From assembly GCA_963575745.1 (NCBI GenBank), contig CAUYUJ010007235.1, positions 1 through 48,079 on the forward strand: a stretch of DNA of 48,079 nt, given 5' to 3'. Below the pieces are notes generated by a model, which made no database searches, was not told where the DNA came from, and saw nothing but the letters and a program-made list of their open reading frames with translations. The DNA is from Prorocentrum cordatum (Eukaryota > Sar > Dinophyceae > Prorocentrales > Prorocentraceae). The position numbers were made by a program, and so were the translations under genes. Shown here one piece after another: positions 37,070 through 46,849 of the stretch. Each line of letters opens with the position of its first letter. The first letter of the stretch is position 1.

Positions 37070-37962
37070 GAATATGGCAGTTGCGGATTGGACTCAGACG
37101 AAAACGGGCAATATGTAGAACTTTGCTTTACGGCAGAATTGTCAAATGCAGCCCTATCTGAACAACAGCACAGGATATTACGTGTCGACCGTGCTACCAC
37201 CATGCGAGTATATGTTACCGTCGCTGCAAAGCGAGCTGCGGTCGTCAAGGAAGACGACCTCATCGCGAAAGCTGACATCCAGGCCAGTCCCGGGAAAGTA
37301 TCGAATGCCCTATACACTGAGCTCAAGGCATGGTTTGACTACGGGCGCTTCAAACTGGAGGATCTATCTAAAGCGTAAAACATCATGACTTCGAGGTACG
37401 TGTACGCATGGCAGTTCGTGAAGAACGGAAAGGGCGATGTGTGACGTGCCATCAGATTACGCCTGGTGCTTCGAGGCTTCATGGGCCCTGAAGCTTTCGA
37501 CGTGGAAACCTTCTCGGGGACAGCGCGGCGGCCGAGCTGGTGGCTACTCGCAAGCACGGCGGCGTGCAAGAAACAATGGATCATTGCTGCCATCGACATC
37601 AGCATGGCCTCCCTGGAAGGGTTGACCTACCAAGAACTTGCTGAGGCAACTGGTGAGAAAGAACGTGTGGTGTGCTTTACTCTGCCGCCTGGATCGGCCA
37701 CGGCGCTTTGACCTTTCCCAGCGTCCGAGCACTGCGACGAGTTGAAGCACTGCTCGCATTGCCTCAAGCCAGGCACTGGCACCAAGGACGCACCTCGAGC
37801 TTTTTCACTATAGCCCAGCAGGACCACAGGAGGCTGCGGTCTCAGACCCACGTCCTACGACGAGGAGTTTGAGACGAGCAGTGACCTGTTGACAGCCAAA
37901 CATGTTGATGACATCAACCTGTACCGAGGACGCCACGTACGTGCGCGCATTGTGTTGTGAGG
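37070..37962 (+). pseudogene. reverse transcriptase
   Basis: One frame (codons starting at positions of the form 3n+2) carries the RT throughout, broken by in-frame stops at 37376 (TAA), 37442 (TGA), 37709 (TGA), about 37811 (TAG) and about 37958 (TGA). Recognisable segments: GQYVELCFTAELSNAAL, MRVYVTVAAKRAAVVKEDD, SRYVYAWQFVKNGKGDV, RLVLRGFMGPEAFDVETFSG, KKQWIIAAIDISMASLEG (first catalytic Asp at 37595), GTGTKDAPRAFS (equivalent of the copia Q-A-P-R-x-W motif) and LTAKHVDDINL (catalytic HVDD at 37901-37912, matching YVDD). Stops of all three types with the surrounding protein still readable point to decay by point mutation. Confidence 0.9.
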
Positions 37963-38893
37963 TATACCGATGATGAGGGCGGCAATCTTACGTTCGACCA
38001 AGACGAATACACCAACCAGCTCCGTCCTATACAACTTCCTGAACTTACCGGCGCCGACGCTGGCGCCGAGGCATCCAAGGTAAATTCAGACATGTGCGTC
38101 AGATTCAGAGGTGGATTTGCTGATGCATTAATCACCCAGGTGTGGTTGATGGTATATGTAGTCTCTCCACAGCGTGTCCAGGAACCGACCTGCATACAAG
38201 TGCGGCGACTGAGCGCGATTACCAGGAAACTGCAGGCTGGCCCTAAGAAGATCGTCTACCAAGCGATGACTCTCACGGACGAAGTTGACCTGCACAGCGA
38301 CTCAGGCTACCGACGTCTGAGTGGAGATGCCGATGGCGAAGTCCAAGGCTATGGTATTCGCGGGGCGAACCTGCTGCGGCGTGGAAACACGCCATCCCGC
38401 AAGCCTGTCGTTCACTTGATCGGTGCGTACTGCAAGTCTCACCGCTTGCAGGTCCGCGCTAGCTATTCAGCAGAGACACTAGCAGCAGCTTGCCACTTGG
38501 AGGACTGCTATCCCACGATCGTGACTCTGCGCGAGCTCCATGCAGGGCCGCTAACTCCCACTCAGTTGGAAGACATACTCGAGCTGGGTGGCCTGAGCAT
38601 GAAGGTCACTTTTGACCATCGATGCAGAGTATATTTCTAAGTTCTTGTCAAGCAACGATTTGAAGAAGCCGACTGGCTGTACCCTCTTACGACACATCAG
38701 TTGGATATGGCAGATGATGGAGCGAGAAATCGTGCATAGTATTCAGTGGTGTGACACCCGCGACATGACCGCGGACGGTCACACAAAGGGGAGCATCGAC
38801 ATCTATATGCTCCTACAGGTCATGGGAGGTACGCACTCCTTCAAGCAGGATGTAAAGCGTCATGCTCCTTATCGGGCTGGCCAGACATCCTAG
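37957..38893 (+). pseudogene. reverse transcriptase C-terminus and RNase H
   Basis: The frame 37957-38640 covers TFDQDEYTNQLRPIQLPEL, WLMVYVVSPQRVQEPTCIQV, VDLHSDSGYRRLSGDADGEV and RASYSAETLAAACHLEDCY. After a frameshift near 38605-38620 it continues TIDAEYISKFLSSNDLKKPT and HSIQWCDTRDMTADGHTKGS to a stop at 38893. Candidate RNase H acidic residues: D at 38299, E at 38473, D at 38621, D at 38774. The W-C-D-T-R-D-M-x-A-D-x-H-T-K stretch is the hallmark end of the copia RNase H. Both frames are needed, so the domain is broken once. Confidence 0.88.
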
Positions 38894-39064
38894 TCTGCGG
38901 CCGCCTAAGGAGTACACGTATGCATAATAATCTGCAGGCAAGGCAACTTGCGTGCGGGTCCACCTTCCTTCTGGCCCCGCCCGTTTGCTGCCCTTTTGTA
39001 CATAGTAGCTGCTGTATCTGCTGCATAGAAGCGGCGGGCTCACGGTTCGTCTCACGCCCCCCCG

Positions 39065-39334
39065 ACTCTAAAGCGAGCTGCGATACAGGCGAGAGGTAAT
39101 GAGCGTGTGTCCGCGGCCGTTTGTGCTCAAGCGGCCGGTCACCCAGATCTGATTACACCTCAGCGCGACGTGTACCATTTTCCATCGAGACCAGAGCATC
39201 CTTTGCTTGAGATGGCTCGTCGCTCTCGCGACGATCTCCTACTACTGGGGCGATCTTTACTACGGTACAACAACTGGAGCTGGGCTTCGCCTAAGGCGAA
39301 GCTGCTGGTTGGGCCTCCCGACCCCTTTCAAACT
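39065..39334 (+). repeat. 3' LTR
   Basis: 270 bp matching 23950-24220, ending CTTTCAAACT where the 5' LTR has CTTTCAAGCT. It is followed by the CCGTT target copy. The spliced-leader-like 22 nt (39110-39131) and the perfect hairpin are identical to the 5' LTR. Positions 38894-39064 before it are untranslated, without an obvious polypurine tract. Confidence 0.93.
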
Positions 39335-39339
39335 CCGTT

Positions 39340-39639
39340 TGGAGACACTCTTGTGCCATTATGGGGTCATCCTAGGCAATGTCGGAGGTATACTGAGGCC
39401 ATATCCCGTTGTTCCTGTGGGCCTCGTTGGCGTATTGAAGGCGCATGGGGGAAGTCTTGGATGCAATCTAGGTCATATTTGTGACACGATGAATTTGGAT
39501 ATTATGGCTGCCATTGTGCAATCCGGCTGACACGCGAATTAAGGTGGAACCTCATGTGGGTTTTTTTTTGGGTGGTGGGGGGGGGGCGCAGGAGCAAACA
39601 CATCAAACGTATGAGACTCAGTAACCCCTCTTGCAGGTG
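39340..39639. other. spacer right of the retrotransposon
   Basis: Sequence of the GGGCCTCGTTGGCG/GGGTCATCCTAGG type, plausibly the continuation of the CTTGGGGCC module into which the element inserted. No gene. Confidence 0.5.
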
Positions 39640-39649
39640 GCGGCGGATC

Positions 39650-39770
39650 TCAGACGCCTATGTGGCCAAAGGTTTGGCCAAAGCATGGCCCCAAACTATT
39701 GGGCCATGCGTTCCCCCAGCCGTGGTTGAAACGCTTCGGGGAACACGTGGGGGAGGAGGCGGGTGATGAG
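39650..39770 (+). pseudogene. decayed copy of the terminal exon at 23300-23586
   Basis: DNA such as TATGTGGCCAAAGGTTTGGCC and TTGGGCCATGCGTTCCCCCAG aligns with the 23426-23515 part of the exon (TACGTGGCCAAACG..., TTGGGCAATGTTTACC). It starts AYVAK, then loses frame, and would continue GEHVGEEAGDEE before a stop. A GGA tract (39760-39905) replaces the acidic tail. Confidence 0.6.
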
Positions 39771-39771
39771 G

Positions 39772-39905
39772 AGTAGGGACGCAAGGGGGGAGGTGGAGGA
39801 GCAGGAGGGAAAGGAGGAGGAGGAGGAGCAGGAGAAGGACGAGGAGGAGGAGAAGGAGGAGGAGGAGGAGGAGGAGGAGGAGGAGGAGGAGGAGGAGGAG
39901 GAGGA
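39772..39905 (+). repeat. (GGA)n tract
   Basis: Purine run directly after the decayed exon, at the place of its acidic GAG-rich tail. This suggests the microsatellite expanded out of Glu codons. Confidence 0.85.
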
Positions 39906-39949
39906 CAGGGGACGGAGGATCCCAGTGGCTTGCGGCCCAACCCGCCACC

Positions 39950-40270
39950 GCGCCAGGGTTTCTTGGTGCCTCTCGCTGGCCTGTTGGGGCCTCTTTGGGC
40001 CGTCGTCTGGGGGGCTCCTCCAGAGGGCCTGCTGGCGTTCTCGGAAGAGATCTTTGACGGAAGGACTTGAAATTTCAGTTCGGATGCCGCCTATCGGGCC
40101 CCTCTTTTGGGCCTCTGGGGCCCCCCTGGGGCAGCTCTTGGGGCGTCTTGGAACACTCTTAGGCTGTATTGGGGCCATCTTGGGGGCCTCCTGGGCCGTT
40201 TTTGGGCGATCTTGGGGGCCTGTTGGATGATCTTGGGCGGTCGGAAGTTCGAAACATCGACAGGGTATAC
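39950..40270 (+). repeat. CTTGGGGCC module, copy 2
   Basis: GGCCTGTTGGGGCCTCTTTGG, GGGGCAGCTCTTGGGGCGTCTTGG and related units, ending TTGGGCGGTCGGAAGTTCGA, the conserved core also seen at about 23815. Like the 23.6 kb copy it follows an exon copy and GGA tract. Confidence 0.65.
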
Positions 40271-41480
40271 ATACTTTTAGGCCACGAGACATTGTATGAT
40301 TGCTGTTTTCTAGGCGCCATTTTCGGGGTTCTCTTCGGGCTCTCTTGAAGCGTTTTGGGGCCTCATGGGCCGCCTCGAGGCCAGATCGGCCCACGTTGAA
40401 GACGTCTTGGACCGCCCGGGCACGTATTGGGACTTTGCCTGGCGTTCCGGGAGTAGTTTTTGGCCGGCTCAGCTTCCAGAGACCTTGCGCGACACACGCC
40501 CAGGAATCTGTGGATCGGGGACGTTCGGATTCTGTCGGGCCTGTCCCTCTACCCTCTACCGGAGGAGTACGAAAAAATCGTAAAACATAGTTTTGGGACG
40601 ATTCGTCGACTATTTATTAAACAGTTTTTGGATATTGTCCATAGTTTTGATTTTTCGTCCAAAATTCCCCTGTAGGAGGACATCCCCGACCTAACGTTAG
40701 GACCCTTCAGTTGACCCCCAGTGAACTCGGATACTTGATGAGCTTTGTGGCACTCCACTTCGTGCTGAAGGCACGGTGGCGGAAATCACAATTCACGCCC
40801 GCGTTCGCTGCAGCTTGTGGTCTTCTCTTCCTCCTCAAATCTCTCTCTTCCTCTTTTTCCTCCCCCTTTTGTCTCGTGCTCCTCTTTCTCCTCCTGGTTC
40901 CCAGTGTACTACAGCCATGGCGTTTCAGTTTCTAGAGTATCTCGGTCACTCCTACATGACCTGATGTTGCCTGGGCGCTTGCACATCTGTACCTGCTGTT
41001 GTCTGGGTGCTTGTAAGCGCGTATTGGAGCGGCCTTACGGCCGGGTCCGCCGACGCGGAGTCGTAGAGACTCTTCGGGGAGGTCTCTTGGGAGGCCTGAG
41101 AAATATGTCTGATGTCTCTTTGGGTTTACCGCTGGCAAGCCTGTGCCCTCTTGTCGGGCTTCTTGGGCCGCCTTGAGGCCCTGACGGGCTGTTTCAGGGC
41201 CCTCGTGGGGACTTGTCGGGCTGTCTTGATGCGGACTTGCGGACCTGGGAACCTTTATAACAGCGAGAACGCGGACATTTATTTTCACATAAAGGAAGAT
41301 CATGGTATTTGCTTTTGGGGGGTCTCCTCGTGGGAGATCCAGGAGTTGCCTTGGGGCGTCTTGGCAATATCTTGGCCCGTCTTTCGGCATCTTGGGCCGT
41401 GTTGGAGCGCCCTTCGACTGTTTCAGGCCTCTCCTTTGGCCGTCATTGCAGAAGGGAGGGAGAGTATTTTCATATTGAGT
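40271..41480. other. spacer without recognised gene
   Basis: Includes AT-richer sequence at 40565-40680 and another short module copy at about 41090-41230 (GGGAGGCCTGAG, CTTGTCGGGCTTCTTGGGCC). Frames below 120 codons have no coding signature. Confidence 0.4.
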
Positions 41481-41484
41481 AATT

Positions 41485-41585
41485 GTGGATGGGGAGGAGG
41501 GGGAGGAGGGGGAGGTGGAGGAGCAGGAGGAGGAGGAGGAGGAGGAGGAGGAGGAGGAGGAGGAGGAGGAAGAGGAGAAAGGACA
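41485..41585 (+). repeat. (GGA)n tract
   Basis: About 100 bp of GGA units; overlapping poly-Glu, poly-Gly and poly-Arg frames are artefacts. Confidence 0.9.
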
Positions 41586-42039
41586 AGGACCGTGTTCTGA
41601 CCCGAGAATCTCAAGGACAACCCCCCTTTGGGACCGCCCCACGGGACCCTGGGCGAGGAAAGAGATCAAGTGGACCTCGATTGCGACCTGGCCCAGTTCA
41701 CTCAGGGTTGGCGAGTCTTGGCGAGTGCTTGTGTGCGAGCACCTGCTGTTGTTTGCGAGCTGCTTCTGCTTGCCCGCGTGTGTATTACGTTCTGCGCCGA
41801 TTGGCGCGCCAGTCGCGTCAGCAGCCCTTCTGTGGCCGCGTGGAACGAGGGCGCCCCCACGTCGCGCCTCACCAGGATTGGACAAAAGGAGAGGGCATGG
41901 GAGGACTTGCGGACAGGCGAAGGTAGGGTAAAGAGCGATCGAGAGTCATCGCACGGAATGCGTAGAGACACGGAAGGGGGTCACCTTCAGCTCACTGCTT
42001 CCCACACCTCCCCATGATATCTCGGGGACACTCCCAGTA
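41586..42039. other. spacer without recognised gene
   Basis: Mixed composition with open frames on both strands of similar length (up to about 150 codons), none with a recognisable domain. Confidence 0.35.
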
Positions 42040-42830
42040 CGGCTCCCCCTGCCTTTCCGGGGAGCCTCCACAGCGCTCCAGGAGGGCCCAAGACCACCCC
42101 CAGATTGCGAAAGGATGGCCCAAGACGCTCCCAAGCAGCCCAAGTCAGCCTTCCGACGACTCGAGGCTCCCAGGTGGCCTCCAAGAGACCCCAAGAAAGG
42201 TCCGAGGGGCGTCCCGGGACGGCCCGAAGAGGCCCAAATAGTAGATTTTCATGTTTTTTTTTGAATGTCTTTGGCTTCTCGCGTTTCCGAGCTTCCAACG
42301 GTCCAAGAACGCCGCAGAGCCGCCCAAGACCGCCCCAAGACCACCCAAGAGACCCTCAGGACGGCCTCAAGACGGGCCAAGAAGGCTCCAAGACTGCCGA
42401 AGAGGCGCCCAGGACAGCCCCAGACCACCCCAGAACAGGCCCAAGTGGGCCCAAGAGCGGGAGCAGGAGGCTTCCAGAGACCTCCGAGAGGCCCCAAACA
42501 CCAGACCCCGACGAGGCTCCAAGAACAGCCCAAGAGAGCTGCGAGAGCCGTCCCGAGAGAGCCCAAAGAGGGTAAAATCGATGAGTTCCAATGTTTTTCC
42601 TAATGTTTTTCGCCTTCTCACGTTTTCCCGCTTCCAACCCTCGAAGATCGAGGATTTTGAAAAAAAAGGAATTCCCAGAATTCCCTTTCCTACTCGGAGA
42701 TCCCACGCTTTCTCTGACATCTGGCCGGTACCGCACCTCCCGGCTTCCCGGGGGGCCCCCAAGACGCCCAAGGACAGCCCAAGACGACCCCAAGGAGCTC
42801 CCAGAACGTAGAGAACGGCCCAACACTGCC
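42040..42830 (-). repeat. CTTGGGGCC module, inverted, about 2.5 units of 337 bp
   Basis: CCCAAGAC/GGCCCAAGA units (reverse complement of the other copies) alternate with AT-rich segments: TTTTTTTTTGAATGTCTTTGG at about 42253 and ATGTTTTTCCTAATGTTTTTC at about 42590. Each is followed by a CGTTTYC-GAGCTTCCAAC or GTTTTCCCGCTTCCAACC core, giving a period of about 337 bp. This is the fullest view of the module. Confidence 0.7.
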
Positions 42831-42879
42831 GCCGTGCGCATTGGGGTCCGCGCAGGGGTCCGCATATGAGTCTGGTCCG

Positions 42880-42881
42880 CA

Positions 42882-42925
<44 letters not shown>

Positions 42926-42985
42926 TCATCGTCGTCGCTCATCGTCGTCGCTCGCGGCTCGTCGCTCGTCACTCATCGTCGTCGT
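42880..42985. repeat. (TCG)n with TCGCTCGTCACTC
   Basis: TCG triplets followed by CTCGTCGCTCGTCACTCATCG. The same arrangement in the same orientation recurs at about 44186-44245, flanking the paired minisatellites. Confidence 0.8.
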
Positions 42986-43144
42986 GCGCGTGGACGCGGT
43001 TTGAGCCTGTTTAATATTTTGGGCCGATGACGGCAATCATTTGGGGTGGTGGTGGAGGGGGTCGATGACGTCACGGTTCGCGCCGGCGGCGTCTGGGAAT
43101 ACTTAGGAATGACGGAGGACGGATAGCACCAGCATGTAGGTGGC

Positions 43145-43435
43145 GATCTGCATCACAACGCCTGTGTACACCACAATGCTTGCGTGCACCGCGGCGCCTG
43201 TGTACACCACAACGCCTGTGTACACCACAGCATCCGCGTGCAACACAGCATCCGCGTGCCACCGAGCCTGCGGGCACAGCAGCTCGTACACCACAGCGCC
43301 TGCGTACACCATATCTGCCGTGTGCAACACAGCACCAGTGTACACCACAATGCTTGCGTGCATTGCAGTGCCTGTGTACACCACGGCGCCTGTGCACCAC
43401 AGCAACCGTGTGCAACACAGCACCACTGTTGCATG
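43145..43435. repeat. 18-bp minisatellite, left array
   Basis: About 15 degenerate units of 18 bp such as CACAACGCCTGTGTACAC and CACAATGCTTGCGTGCAC. Being 6 codons long, it keeps frames open as H-N-A-C-V-H repeats on plus and related frames on minus. Confidence 0.85.
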
Positions 43436-43865
43436 TAGAATGTTAAAAAGGGAATCCTTACGACAAAATGGAGCGCTTGTGGATTCCACAGAAAACAATT
43501 GAAAGAAATCCTTATGGACAAAGGAGCACCGCTGGAGTCTACGAGTACTCCCGAGTCCGCCCGCATCACCCTAACTCCTTCCATTTGAGTCTGGGATGCT
43601 TCACCTAAATTGGCCGTCCGAGAACCAAGTAGACCGATTCAACAGACCATTCTGCGGTGCACGGTGAGATGGGCACGTGCGCTGTAGCGCCAACCTGCAC
43701 GACAGGGGGTAAGGAGGAGGAGGAGGAGGAGGAGGAGGAGGAGGAGGTGCACGTGGAGAAGGATGGGGGGGGGGAAAACACATCGCATTCGATTATCAAC
43801 ACTTTCCTGGCGTGGCGTTTAGTTGTCCGCAGCAGATCCTTACGTACATGCTCCTTCTACCTGTC

Positions 43866-44160
43866 CTATGCACGCAGGCACTGTGGTGTACACCAGCGCT
43901 GCGTTGCACGCGGATGCTGTGGTGTACACAGGCGTTGTGGCGTGCACAGGCGCCGCAGTGCACGCAAGCATTGTGGTGTACACAGGCGTTGTGTTGCACG
44001 TGGTTGCTGCGGAGTGCACATGTATATCAGCGCTGTAGTGTACGCAAGCACACTCTGGTGTACCCAGGCGCTGCGTTGCACACGGTTGTTGCGGTGCACG
44101 CAGGCGTTGTGGTGTACCCGCGTGCTGTGGTGCACGCGAGCGTTGTGGTGTCACAGGTGC
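43866..44160. repeat. 18-bp minisatellite, right array, inverted
   Basis: Units GTGTACACAGGCGTTGTG and variants are the reverse complement of the left array. The matching flanks CATGTAGGTGGCGATCTGC (about 43134) and GCAGATCGCCACCTACATG (about 44166) confirm an inverted arrangement with a centre of about 400 bp. Confidence 0.85.
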
Positions 44161-44189
44161 AGTGGGGCAGATCGCCACCTACATGATGC

Positions 44190-45130
44190 TCGCGTCGTCG
44201 TCGTCGTCGTCGCTCGTCGCTCGTCACTCGTCGCGTTGTGCGCGCGGGCGCGGCTGGTGCCAGAGCCACACGGCGGGGGGTGGGGGCGTTACGTCATACA
44301 CCCCCCCAAGACGCCCGTCATTGCCGAACTAGAGAAACGCGCTCCACGCTCCCGCGCAGCCTGAGACACCCTTCCGACGGCTCTCCAGGCCTCCCGGAGG
44401 CCTCCAGAAACCCCAGGGGGTCCGGAAGATCCCACACCCCTGATGGGCCCGACTAACAAAACCCGCAAGACAGAAACAAAGTACAGCGCCGAACAGCACC
44501 GAGAAACTGGAAAAAAATTGGAATCCCACAATTCCTAATTTTTTGTTCCAAGGTTGGCCCCCAGTCTACTCTTTGCACAACAGACCACAATTCAGACCCC
44601 CCTCACCTCCCAAAAAGAACCCAGGAAGCCTTTGAGGGCTCCAAATCGTTCAATACCTAAACGAACTTAATGATTTCTGCGTTTCCGCACTTCCCCTTCT
44701 ATACGATTCCGAGGCTTGCGCAGGGCCTCCAAGGGAGTCCCTGGACGCAAGAAGCGACCAACATGATATTACATGAGTTAGCCTATCAAGCCTAGCTAGA
44801 ACTTGAGCGCGCGCAAAGCGCGCGATGGTTTTAGTACATATATATACACATAGATGTATGCAGTAGTCCGCGCGGGCAGTCCAACAGTCAAAGGACTCGA
44901 AACTCGAGCTCGACGACCGTTGGCTTCGCTGTTATTCGTTTTGCCGACTTTCGTTTTGCAGGGGGCACTATGAAGTAAAACAAGCGTACATGACGCACGC
45001 CAGCCACGGGCGGGCAGAGCATAGTGCAATACGCGGTAGATCATCATTGTGAACACCATCGTTTGCATTTATTGGTTTTTCTGTGCAGACGTAGGTAGTG
45101 AAATGTGATGTCACGCAACGCAGTGCAGCA
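44190..45130. other. spacer without recognised gene
   Basis: Includes a CGCGCGCAAAGCGCGCG palindrome near 44809, an AT-rich ACATATATATACACATAGATG stretch (about 44837) and GC-rich flanks. No coding frame is supported. Confidence 0.4.
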
Positions 45131-45139
45131 ATCCATTGT

Positions 45140-45480
45140 TCTCATTGGGCCGTCTCGGGAGCCTCTCGTGCCGTCTTGGGGCCTCTTGGGTCGTTTTGGG
45201 ACCGGCTTGGACACCTCTTTGGGGCGTCTTGTGCCGATTTGGGTGGCAACTCGGGCCGCCCTGGGGCGTCGGGAAGCCGACCAGGCGAGAACGCCAGAAT
45301 CTCTCAAACACCTCAAAGAACACATGCCTGTTGAGGTCCTCTTGATGTGCCCTTTGAGCCCTTTTTGGGCGTCTTGGAAGCCGCTTGGGCTGTCAGGAGG
45401 CCATCAATGGCGCTCTGGACTGATTGTTCGGCGATTCGGGGCCCTCTTGGACCGTCTTGGGGGGCTCGTTGGGCTTCCTG
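45140..45480 (+). repeat. CTTGGGGCC module, copy at 45.2 kb
   Basis: GGGCCGTCTCGGGAGCCTCTCG, CTTGGGGCCTCTTGGGTCG and GGGGCGTCGGGAAGCCGACC units in the same orientation as the 23.6 and 40.0 kb copies, with the GTCGGGAAGC core at about 45267. Confidence 0.6.
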
Positions 45481-45914
45481 CAACCCAAACGTGCTACATT
45501 ATCGTATGCGGGTGTACCGGTAAATACGCATCTTTGTCCAACATGCGTGGATCAGGTTGCAGCGATTGAGAACAATGAGGATGCGCCGGATCTCACCGCC
45601 CCCGCGCGGCTGGGTCTAGGTGGCCCCCATCGTGGGTGAGCCCCTCCGGAACCAGGTTGAGAACGCACAGGCGCCTGGTCTTTCCTTCGTCCGTCTGTGC
45701 CCCCCCCGTCCCATTATCCCTCCCGCTCCTGACACTCCCAAGCGATTCCTCTGTCTCTACCCTCGTCCTCCCCTCTCTGGTTTCCGTCTCCTCCTCCTCC
45801 TCCTGCTCTGGTTGTATCTTCGTTCCTTCCCCCCTCGTTCTCCTTCTCCTCCTTGCCCGATCCTGCGCACGGTCAACTCCGCTTTGGCTTCCCTATGAGT
45901 AGGAGTTGGTAAAG
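45481..45914. other. spacer with a short CxxC-coding stretch
   Basis: A plus frame at about 45520-45620 reads VNTHLCPTCVDQVAAIENNE, which looks coding, but it is only about 35 residues long and has no clear splice sites. The rest is C/T-rich without a gene. Confidence 0.3.
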
Positions 45915-46135
45915 TCTAGGCTTGCCAGGTGGGGTCCCAGCGCATGGGGTCGGAGGATCGCGCCGCATCGCTGATGCGACTAGATGTAGAGCCTGATTAT
46001 CTCCACGCCGATGGCGCCGATGTATCGCCGACGTCGTCGGTGCATCGCCGATGCATCGGCGATCTATCCCCGACGCATCGCTGTTGCATCGGCGACACGG
46101 CGCGATCCTCCAGTCCCATCCACTTCGAGGCCTAC
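45915..46135 (+). mobile_element. GCATCG foldback element, copy 2
   Basis: About 220 bp. Left: TCTAGGCTTGCCAGGTGGGG, ATGGGGTCGGAGGATCGCG. Right: GCGCGATCCTCCAGTCCCAT, GAGGCCTACAAG. The centre has GCATCGCCGATGCATCGGCG repeats. Termini and interior match copy 1 at 3576-3858. A clear 5-bp duplication was not found and no exon is evident on either side. Confidence 0.65.
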
Positions 46136-46269
46136 AAGAGGGGGGGATGGCGGACAGGGGGGGGGGGCAGAGGGCTTAAGACGGGCAGGTAGCGCAGGTG
46201 AGGCGGGGTCGCACGACAGGCGCAGGACGGCTCGGCCGGAGAGCGGGAAGGGGAAGACGGGGGGGGAGG

Positions 46270-46830
46270 GTGAGGGCGGAAGAGGGCCAGGAGGAGGACG
46301 ATGAGGGAGATGAGGGCGATGCGACGCAGGATGGGGAGGAGGAGGAGGAGGAGGAGGAGGAGGAGGAGGAGGAGGAGGAGGATGAGGAGGGTAGGAGGGA
46401 AAGGGAGGAAGAGGAAGAGGAGGAGGAGGAGAGGGGAGGAGGAGGACAGGGGAGGAGGAGGAGGAGGAGGAGAGGAGGAAGTGTAAGAGGATGGACGAAA
46501 GAGGGGGAGTATCATGAGGAGGCGGGGAAGGGGGAGGAGGAAGAGGAGAAGGAGTCAAATGGAGGATATGGGGGAGAGCAAAGGGAGGAGGAGGAGGAGC
46601 AGGAGGAGCAGGAGAAGCAGGTGGAACATGAGGATGAGCTGGAGCAAGAGGATTAGTATGAGGTCAAGGATGAAGATGCGCAGGAGCAGAAGGGAACAGG
46701 GAGAGCATGAGTGGAAAGAGGTTGAGGATCAGGAGCGATGGGGAGGAGGAGGAGAAGGAGGAGGAGGAGGAGGAGGAGGAGGAGGAGGGGGAGGAGGAGG
46801 AGGAGGAGGAGGAGGAAGAGAATAATAATA
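46270..46830 (+). repeat. long (GGA)n region
   Basis: More than 500 bp of GGA/GAG/GAT purine sequence with few breaks. Glu-rich plus frames and Leu/Pro-rich minus frames are repeat artefacts. Confidence 0.9.
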
Positions 46831-46849
46831 TTACGGAGGATCAGGTGGA

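Larger units (their letters stand above)
23950..39334 (+). mobile_element. 15.4-kb Ty1/copia-like LTR retrotransposon, decayed
   Basis: LTRs at 23950-24220 and 39065-39334 share about 92-93% identity by eye. CCGTT is duplicated immediately outside (23945-23949 and 39335-39339). A primer-binding site, TGGTAGCGGAGC, starts directly after the 5' LTR. Internal order on the plus strand: gag/zinc-knuckle remnant, RING-like domain, aspartic protease, extra GxGG region, CxxC ribbons, integrase, reverse transcriptase, RNase H. Integrase before reverse transcriptase is the Ty1/copia order. Many in-frame stops and frameshifts show it is inactive. At 15.4 kb with 270-bp LTRs it is unusually long for copia. 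The LTR termini are A...T rather than TG...CA, and there is no purine-rich tract before the 3' LTR (the adjoining bases are a C7 run). Confidence 0.93.

Noticed and set aside
38360-38374. Another mini-hairpin (GCGGG-GCGAA-CCTGC) in RNase H
   Set aside because: The loop has five bases and the frame reads RGANLL within a conserved domain, so it may be ordinary coding sequence; kept only as doubtful.
43145-44160. CRISPR-like array
   Set aside because: Units are 18 bp, contiguous and degenerate, with no spacers and no cas genes; it is a minisatellite pair in a eukaryotic context.
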